Of a DNA stretch of 64,000 nucleotides, positions 56,825-64,000 are shown piece after piece. A program made the position numbers and the translations under genes. Location: the NCBI GenBank assembly GCA_012934845.2, contig WNNJ02001838.1, positions 1 through 64,000 of the forward strand, in the 5' to 3' direction. This DNA is from Pomphorhynchus laevis (taxonomy: Eukaryota; Acanthocephala; Palaeacanthocephala; Echinorhynchida; Pomphorhynchidae). A model generated the notes under the pieces. It had not been told where the DNA came from. It saw only the letters and a program-made list of their open reading frames with translations, and did not search any database. Numbering within the stretch: position 1 is the stretch's first letter; every line of letters starts with the position of its first letter.

Positions 56825-59128
56825 TATATGTATAGACATAATGTACATATTTGTAATACATATTTGTAATATATAGAATGGCATTGCACTCTCCTAATGG
56901 CAATTCACATCATCTGTGTACACTGTCTCCTAATGACAATTTGACGAGGACACAAGCTTAAAATGATACACAAATTGAGACCGAAGTGACATAAGACATC
57001 GAATTGTCAAACGATGGAACAATCTAAAAGCTACTGTTGCCGATGCTACCCGTATTTAATTATTAAAGAACTATCATGTTTTGATTTTTGTCATAGAGCA
57101 GCTTTTGACTCTTTTTCATTATATTGTGGTCTTATATTTGGTGGTCAATTAAATAAATAAAATGATAGCTCAGTGTTGTTTGAACTGATTAATAGTATAT
57201 GTATAAAATAGGGATAGACGGTAGTCAGAAGGAACTGTCATGATTTACGATTTCGGACTTGTTGCACAAATTAGCATAGTAGCTACACCGAATTCATGCT
57301 TTAAATATTTCCTTTGATGGAATTTTATTATCTAGATTAAATTTATTTAAAAAAAATATTTTTCTTGAACAAAGTATATTTTTGCTAAACGTCCATAAAA
57401 TGTTTACATTTTAGCGCTGAAACGTTTAAATGTTAACTAATTTGCACTTTGCTAAATGTACGTTCAATTTTATTTTTTAGTAAAATAACAATTTCGTTGA
57501 CTTTTAAATTGAACTAGGAATACACTGTTCATACTGTATGTGAACATATTCTAACATCTGCAAACTTAGATATTTAAAAATTAATATTTATTGGTAAATT
57601 CTAAACACATTTGTGCAGTTTTCTTATTGTGGTTTATTTGACAATGGAGAGAGTCCACCTGATCCCTGATCGCATTTGCTACATGGAGTCCGTGATGATT
57701 TCATACAGCTTATAATGAAATTGTTGTAATCCAGCACTTGGATAAGAAAGTTGTAATCATAGGAATTTCTACCACATTGAACATTAACATATACGTTGTA
57801 TTCTCCTCCAACACCTACATATGTTGGAAAATCTTTTGTGTAAAACCGGCAATTTTTAGGAAATGCATTATACATAACATTGCGTAGATAAGACCGCATA
57901 TTGTCGGCAAGTGATCTTTTAGGAGCAAACATGTTTACGAATTTGTTAAGCAATCCTAAACCCTCCGATATATCTTCATTCGTCCAACTGAAAATGTCGG
58001 TAGACTCCAGTTTACCATTTGTCTCTTGAATTTCATCACTATTTTTATATATCATTTGTGATTTGTCAATTATACCTTCATTCACAATCGAAGAATCTTT
58101 CTTATCAACAGTATGGTAGGTCGTTGTTAATCCAGAACATATCGACATTTGGCTGCACACAAGTAAAATTACCAACAACATCGAGTACATTTTGTATTAT
58201 TGCTTAATGAACTCAAAACTAATATTCCTCTTTGGACTTCGAGGTTTATATATGAAATAATGTTCTATAAGTTATATAACATCCTTTATCTGCTATACAA
58301 AGCGTTACAATTTACAAATTGTAACTTATATATTTATAACTGTAAACTATTGAACAATCAATTTAAATGGTAGTTTACTATACTATTGTTTTAGATTGAT
58401 TTATGCTTAAAAAGAGTTCAACGTATATACAGTAATCTTGACAATCGTAACTCTTATTTAAGAATTTTCTTTGTTTGAACATAAAGCAGTCTTTGTATTC
58501 TTACAATACAGTAAAGTTATTTTGATGTATTAGATAGGATTTAAATCATGTTACTATTACATTATGTAAGGCGTCACTAAATTTAACCTGTCCTAAATTA
58601 AAATCTTAACAAAATAAAACAAAGTTAAGACTAACTTAAATAAACCTCTTCGTTTTATAAAAGTTGAATATGAAAGTCATCCAGTCAAAACAGAAAATTA
58701 ATTCATTTTGACTTTTCAAAATATTTATAGGTTTTACACGTAAAACCGTAAATGACCGTTTAGTTTTTTCAGCTGGTTCTTATGCCATTTTGCTTTATAT
58801 AATTCGTGCTTTGTCTCCTGTATATGTGATTATCTTAACCAAGCTACTTAATTTTGTAACTCATTGTTTGGTTCACGTGACGCTCGGTGCCAATCGATAA
58901 AGTATTAAACTGGTACCTATTGTCAATTAGCCTGTTCATGAAGCGACCCATGTAACGTAGTTCGACATTCGTCGATCAACCGCAAAATAAATTGGCCAGC
59001 TTGTATCAGCCGTAGGGATAGTATTTTAATAGACTATCTCAGATTCCTTCGATGACTCCAACGGCGGATTAGACAATGAACGAAAAGGCGGAAGAGAGTC
59101 AGGGAGGCCTGTTTCCTTGCAGTAGTGA
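56825..59128 (-). repeat. Large inverted repeat, right arm (about 2.3 kb)
   Basis: Inverse of 39713-41897, including a decayed family E copy (about 57160-57310), with about 120 extra bp near 58665-58797. The outer edge adjoins an R1-like fragment after about 70 bp of unassigned DNA. Confidence 0.85.
57624..58190 (-). CDS. Secreted 188-residue protein, unrecognised, copy 2
   Basis: Twin of 40532-41098, same length, no stops or indels. Signal peptide and all five mature Cys are conserved. Differences: P26H, M36V, D37N, S39G, V40I, T41I, E42D, E43K, R49K, D53E and K142N. By eye about six silent changes exist, so the linker after the signal peptide is changing freely or under diversifying selection while the C-terminal half is almost fixed. 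TATA-like and AATAAA signals are kept. Confidence 0.85.
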   Translation of the reverse strand: MYSMLLVILLVCSQMSICSGLTTTYHTVDKKDSSIVNEGIIDKSQMIYKNSDEIQETNGKLESTDIFSWTNEDISEGLGLLNKFVNMFAPKRSLADNMRSYLRNVMYNAFPKNCRFYTKDFPTYVGVGGEYNVYVNVQCGRNSYDYNFLIQVLDYNNFIISCMKSSRTPCSKCDQGSGGLSPLSNKPQ

Positions 59129-59199
59129 TGTTGGATCATCAAAGGATATTGGATTTGGAGATAGCCGAACAAACGAAATCACTCCGGTATATACGACAT

Positions 59200-59995
59200 T
59201 TACTACTATAAAGGTCGTATATACAATCACACTCCCACGAAACTCAAGGTCCTTGCGAAATTGCTTAACCTCCCTAATCTCTCTGTTTCCGCCAGACAGG
59301 CTTTCTCGAATGAATACTGGAGCACTAGATATAGGTTCTAGCTGAGTAAGGATAGAACGAGTATTGCTCGCCTTAGTCCTTCTCAGTCTTTCTTTTTGAA
59401 GATTTTCAAGAATGAGAAGTTTGTTTATGGAAGGATAGAGCATTGGGTTGGATAATGAATGTAGGCCTTGATAAAATTTTGGAAGAGTGATTAGCCCTAC
59501 ACAACTATGAAGCCACTCAATCACCTCAACAAATCCCGCCTTGGTGTAACTTCAGGAGTAGGGATCTATCTGTTACGGATATCCTTAACTCCTGGGGTCC
59601 ACTCTCGTGCACCTCCAAATCCGTCGATTCACTTTCCTCTCGGGTCTGTTAGCCTTTGATAGCTGATCAGAAAAGAGAGGCAGCCGTCACAATGCTTTTA
59701 GCCTCCCCATCCGATGTAGCAGGCATTAATAATAGTAAGCGAGTTTTTCTTCCTAAGAAAAAATCCTGCTCATGTCCTAAAGAGCTGCGACCCATTTCGA
59801 TTCAAAATGCCCTCGTGTCGATTTACGAAAAAGCGCTTGCGCGTAAAATCCGCGACAATTTAAGTAGGCGTAATTTGATCCCTCCAGGTTTTCATGAGTT
59901 TGTCAAAGGTCGCTCAGTTCATTCAGCAGTTAGTGAGGTGGAGCAGTTTTGTCGGGATAATAGCCGTCGCCTACTTGTGGCTGTTTTGAAGGCTT
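59200..59995 (+). pseudogene. R1-like LINE RT fragment, copy 3
   Basis: Begins TATAAAGGTCGTATATACAATC, homologous to 9510 and 63690, and runs with stops through RPISIQNALVSIYEKALARKI, PPGFHEFVKGRSVHSAV and RRLLVAVL, breaking off just before motif A (FLDFSAAFD). The open frame 59656-60051 continues past the break into the next element. Confidence 0.85.
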
Positions 59996-61660
59996 CACCC
60001 AGGGCAACCCGTTGGCCATGGCAGCTTTTGCCGCGTTATCTATCCCGTTAATACAGCATATACAGGGAAACATCACACAAACGAAACAAAGATGGTATGC
60101 CGACGACGGAAATTTCGTAGGACCTGTCGAAGAATTGAAGAAAGTATTGAAATACTTGTGGAAACCGGACCTTAATATGGCTATATATTTAACACAGACA
60201 AATCCAAGCTGCTTACACATTCCAACAATATTGGCAAGTCAAAAATGCTCTTTGACCATGAGAAGATCTCAATCACTTGTGAAGGTATCAGGATGCTTGT
60301 CACACCTGTAGGTAAGTTGGCTTACGTTGAACAGGATGTCAGACAAAAGGTACTTGGATAGTCTAACCAAGTAGATAAACTTAGCATGGCAGCGGATAGT
60401 GACGCTCACTCCACATATTTTGCATTCACCAGAGCATTATAATGTCGTTGGACACACCTAATCAGAACAACGAGATGTGATTGCGATTGGTTCACCACGC
60501 TGGCCACATTGATCAAGGATTTCGCTGGGAAAGTTTGCGACCACAGCTTGACGGAAGCGGATATGTCCATATTTGCTCTCTCTCCCCATATGGGCGGACT
60601 TGGAATCAGACATATTATTGTTGTCTCACAACATGAGTATGAATCTTCAAAGCAATTGTGTAGCCCATTCGCAGAATCGCTTTATATTCGCGAACAATTG
60701 CAATCGGACGCTGCAGGTCAAATAAAGTCGGCCAACTTCAACCGGCACAAACTAGCTCGCTTGGCACTTGAAATGGACAAACCGAACATAAGTCATCTCC
60801 TGGAATATGCTTCACTCAAAGGGCATTAAATTGGCTAACATCCCGTTCACTTGATGATTACGGACTTTATCTGACTACAACGGAGTTTCGCGACGCAATG
60901 TCTGTAAGGTACGCCTTGACCCCATCTAAGATAGTTAAAAATGTATATGCGGGGAGGAGTTGAATAATGTTCATGCATTGTCATGTAAAAGGGGCGGTAC
61001 GCCATAATGAGATCCGCGACCTTGTATCAAAAGTACTCACAGACGTGTGTTCTGTGGTCGCCACTGAGCCAAATCTATCTAATGTTCCTGATACAATAAG
61101 TTTCGACAATGATGCGACAACTCGAAGACCAGACGCATGTCCTGATATAGTGTGCAGTGGATTATTCGTTGGTAGGATGGAGCGTACATTTTTTGACGTA
61201 TGCATGTTCAACGAAGGAGCTCCATCCTATATATCGCGATCGTCGGCTGCTTGCTTTGAGTATCATGAGCAACGAAAGCGAAGCAAGTACGAGGAAAGGA
61301 TACTGAGGTTGATCACATTACCTTCTGCCCATTAGTGTTTGCGTCGACGGGTGGTGCAGGCAGAGCAACAAACGCAACTCTACGTGTGCTAGCGACAAAA
61401 ATCAGCGAAAAACACAAGTCTGAATTTCTCAGCGTAATAATGTAGCTCCGTACGAAAATTGCAATTGCGCTCGCAAGGTCAATATCACAATGTTTCCGAG
61501 CACCGCGTTCCAAACTCAATGCACCTGTACATTCGGTCATAGACATTGAGTTGCAAATTGCACAATGATCATTCTTTTCTGATAAACATATTGTGAATAC
61601 GAAATATGTTGATGAGTGTAAGTACTGTCGGAGGTTCAAACACTTTCAACTCTAGCAAAT
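59996..61660 (+). pseudogene. Second-lineage RLE-like LINE, RT to endonuclease
   Basis: Starts abruptly at GFTQGNPLAMAAFAALSIPLI (motif B), then KQRWYADDGNFVGPVEELKK (YADD). Further blocks are 60509-60829 (SLTEADMSIFALSPHMGGLGIRH), a zinc segment (HCHVKGAVRHNEIRDL), and 61100-61230 ATTRRPDACPDIVCSGL...FFDVCMF. The RPD...FFDV pattern fits a PD-(D/E)XK nuclease. The last part is STGGAGRATNATLRVLATKI. Several stops. Confidence 0.8.
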
Positions 61661-61684
61661 TTCCAGCGAAAAACATATATTTCG

Positions 61685-62640
61685 ATGGATTCAGATGGAA
61701 TAAATGTATTTTCTGACTTAAAATCGACAGTACAAGACTTTCAGGTAAGTGATGTTTCAGTTAACATAAATTCTGACTCGGGGAACTCCCCCCGTTACAA
61801 ACACAAAACAATTTGGCGATTATTATGGCCACCAAGCCCACCGAAAGTCATTACTTATTCAATGTTTTTCTACGAAAGTTTGTACAAGACTATCCTGGCA
61901 GGTTAGTCTTCAATAATATCAAGATATTACCAAATTCACTAAAAATTTCGTTCGCTACCCACGACCTGATGGTAGCTTATAAATCTTACTTCGATAAACA
62001 TCTGTCCCAATTGGGAACATTAGAGCTAAAGCCTATCCAGGCTACATTAAAAGTCACTAATTTTCCTCAGTTTTTGGATGCTGATGACACTGAGATTCTC
62101 AAAAAACAATACAAACTCGGTTCAATTCGGACTTTAAATTCCAAATCCGGGGACGCTCTGCCAGTGGCGTTCGTCACCTGCGATGTTGATAACGCACACA
62201 CCTTGTGAACAAATTCAGTTAATCCCTTTATAGGGTATAATCTAAAGTTCTCGATCATAGAAACAAACAACTTGACGTTTCCTCATTGTAATCATTGTCA
62301 TAAGTGTGGACATTGGGCCTCCACTTGTAAAGAATTAAAAATATGCGGCGTCTGCACGAACGCTCAATGCCCCTCCATGTCGAGTGGTGACAGATGTGAT
62401 GCCAATCCGGTCTGTTGTAACTGTGGCGGAGATCACCCGGCGTGGTCCCACCGTTGCCGATCCTTTAAAGAATATCGAAATAAGTATATGCCAGTTGCTT
62501 CTTCCCCTAACAAAAGCTATGCCAAAGTCACGGCCGATGGTTCCACCGATTCAATTTCCAATAAAGATTTATTGTACTTATTGGATAACACAAAAAAGAC
62601 GATTTTAGCACAACTCCAGCAAATGCTGCCCCCCTTCTAG
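61685..62640 (+). pseudogene. R1-like ORF1 (gag-like) with zinc knuckles
   Basis: Two frames with a shift near 61830 and a stop at 62208. Contains RLVFNNIKILPNSLKISFAT, then VTNFPQFLDADD, and after the stop a Cys-His-rich tail: CNHCHKCGHWASTC, CGVCTNAQC, CCNCGGDHPAWSHRC. Such knuckles bind the element RNA in a ribonucleoprotein particle. Confidence 0.8.
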
Positions 62641-62882
62641 GGGCCTTCCTTTCGGCGGCACCAGTACCGCCTGAAGTAGCTATTCCTAAATCAAAGAAGA
62701 GAGACGCGTCCGCCCAGACCGTCCCACCCAATAAAAACGGGAAAGCTCCTGAATTTGGCCTTGGGAAATGAAGATATTGCCCTAGAGGTTCCGACCCTGG
62801 ATGGAGCTAGTGGCGGTAAGGGCAACCTTCACGCACCTAGCTCTGTCTAGGTTGGCTTCCCCCGTCCATCTTATCTAACACA

Positions 62883-63460
62883 ATGGTGAGTAAATCCGAG
62901 CCTGTTTCACTGAATATTATTCAGTGGAATTTGGGAGGTGCTTCTGCCCTTAGACTTCTATCTGGTAGAGACGCAGATGTTATATCCTTTCGAAGACGCG
63001 GTCTATCCGTATCCCCCAGGACATTACTTGATTTATTCCAAAGCATATCTGTTCCCACTATACTCCGTACATAACCCCACCTCACTCCACTTCGTATCAA
63101 GGACTCTTGACCTTAGTTAAGTCCTCATAAGGATCCTCCCTCCTATTAAACTTTACTTGTCCAGCCATGTCTTGTTTAGTAATTTCACTCAGTAAGAACG
63201 GTAAACGCCTTAGTCTAGCCAATGTCTACATCCGTCCAGGGGAAATTCACAAGAACCGTAACCTCCTGGATAGTAATATTGACAGCGGTTATGACATGAT
63301 ACTTGGGGATTTCAAAGATAGAACTGGTCGTTGGATAAATGCAGCACTTCGCAGAGCTAGGAACGGTTATCTTATACACAAACCCCCTCCCACACCTTTC
63401 ATTGCACATCAACAAATTCTATCCTCGACATTTTACTGCTTCACTCAAGGTGGTTGTTAA
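62883..63460 (+). pseudogene. R1-like AP-endonuclease
   Basis: LNIIQWNLGGASALR (catalytic N), DVISF-E after a frame change, PGHYLIYSKAYLFPLYSVHN, and in the last frame GKRLSLANVYIRPGEI and YDMILGDFKDRTGRW (GDF-x: N changed to K). At least two frameshifts. It would nick target DNA for primed reverse transcription. Confidence 0.75.
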
Positions 63461-64000
63461 AACCCGTCTGCACGGAGCAGTCGCGCCAACAATTGTCCAC
63501 CTCTCATGAACTAATTCGTTGGAGAATTGAGGAAGATATGTTGCTTAGAAGAAGGTTTCACTTTGATCCGATCACGGTATCCTTCTTTCAAGCGGCTATC
63601 CAACTCTTTCCCAGAATAGGAAATGAGAGTCTGACCGAATTTAATACCTACCTCTTTTCGCAAGCTACCGCGATTTTATCGACTACCTATAAAGGTCGTA
63701 TATACAATCCACTCAGACGAAACTCAAGGTTCTAGCGAAACTGATTAACCTGTCTAATCTCTCTGTTTCCGCCAGACATGCTCTCTCGAATGAATACTGG
63801 AGCACTAGATATAGGTTCCAGCTGAGTAGGGATATGACGAGTATTGCTCGTCTTAATCCTTCTCAGTCTTCTTTTTTAAAGATTTTCAAGGAGATGTTTG
63901 TTTGCTGGAAGGATAGAGCATTGGGTTGGATAGGGAATGTAGGCCTTGATAAAGTTTTGGAGGAGTAATTAGCCCTACACAAATATGGAGCCATTCAATC
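63454..64000 (+). pseudogene. R1-like RT, N-terminal part
   Basis: ELIRWRIEEDMLLRRRFHFDP, FSQATAILSTTYKGRIYNP, then a frameshift at about 63720, followed by sequence parallel to 9540-9790 (SARHALSNEYWSTRYRFQLS). RT catalytic motifs would lie beyond the window. Confidence 0.75.

Larger units (their letters stand above)
61670..64000 (+). mobile_element. R1-like LINE, copy 4, gag to RT (runs off window)
   Basis: The only copy here with the 5' half: gag-like zinc-knuckle region, AP-endonuclease, RT start. Frameshifts in the endonuclease and RT show that it is decayed. It shows what was lost from the truncated copy at 9456-11273. Confidence 0.85.

Overview
This is a low-GC (roughly one-third G+C by eye) stretch of an invertebrate nuclear genome. 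It is almost entirely repeats and decayed retroelements, with very few host genes. The host is a metazoan: it has a spliced four-exon ARF6-type GTPase, many lineages of non-LTR and Penelope-like retroelements, a mariner fragment and long (TA)n tracts. The mix of RTE, CR1-like and Penelope elements with a tRNA-headed hammerhead repeat recalls flatworms, but the mariner piece resembles insect elements, so I do not name a taxon.

Layout. 1-0.9 kb is the 3' end of an R1-like LINE. 2.0-2.3 kb is a Penelope GIY-YIG exon. 3.1-5.9 kb (minus) is a nearly full-length but frameshifted LINE with a restriction-like endonuclease (RLE). 6.9-7.8 kb (minus) is a Penelope reverse transcriptase (RT). 8.9-11.8 kb holds a 5'-truncated R1-like insertion between two 517-bp copies of its target. 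12-17.4 kb holds CR1/jockey-like and Penelope fragments. 17.4-18.6 kb is a block of ribozyme-bearing repeats. 18.6-24.9 kb is mostly featureless. 24.9-30.6 kb contains three or four LINE relics. 31.4-33.9 kb is the ARF6 gene. 34.3-39.7 kb is RLE, Penelope and RTE debris.

39.7-59.1 kb is the most unusual part. Two inverted 2.2-2.3-kb arms each carry a copy of a gene for a 188-residue secreted protein. Between them lie about 14.9 kb, much of it tandem repeats: family A (about 360-bp units), family B (14 units of 380 bp), family C and family D. All four carry hammerhead-ribozyme core sequences. C and D have the standard strand order. A and B carry all the core pieces and both families keep the three helices, with compensatory changes, but the strands are in an order that is not a circular permutation of the known hammerhead. 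I regard this as the best candidate for something undescribed. A dispersed repeat (family E, near 1.1, 6.1, 6.6 and 22.4 kb) hints at the same order.

59.2-64 kb is an R1-like fragment abutting an RLE-type element, then a second R1-like element with gag-like, endonuclease and RT regions running off the window end. Apart from ARF6 and the secreted-protein pair, essentially every coding segment is a mobile-element relic. Translations, splice sites and pairings were read by eye; no searches or folding programs were run.
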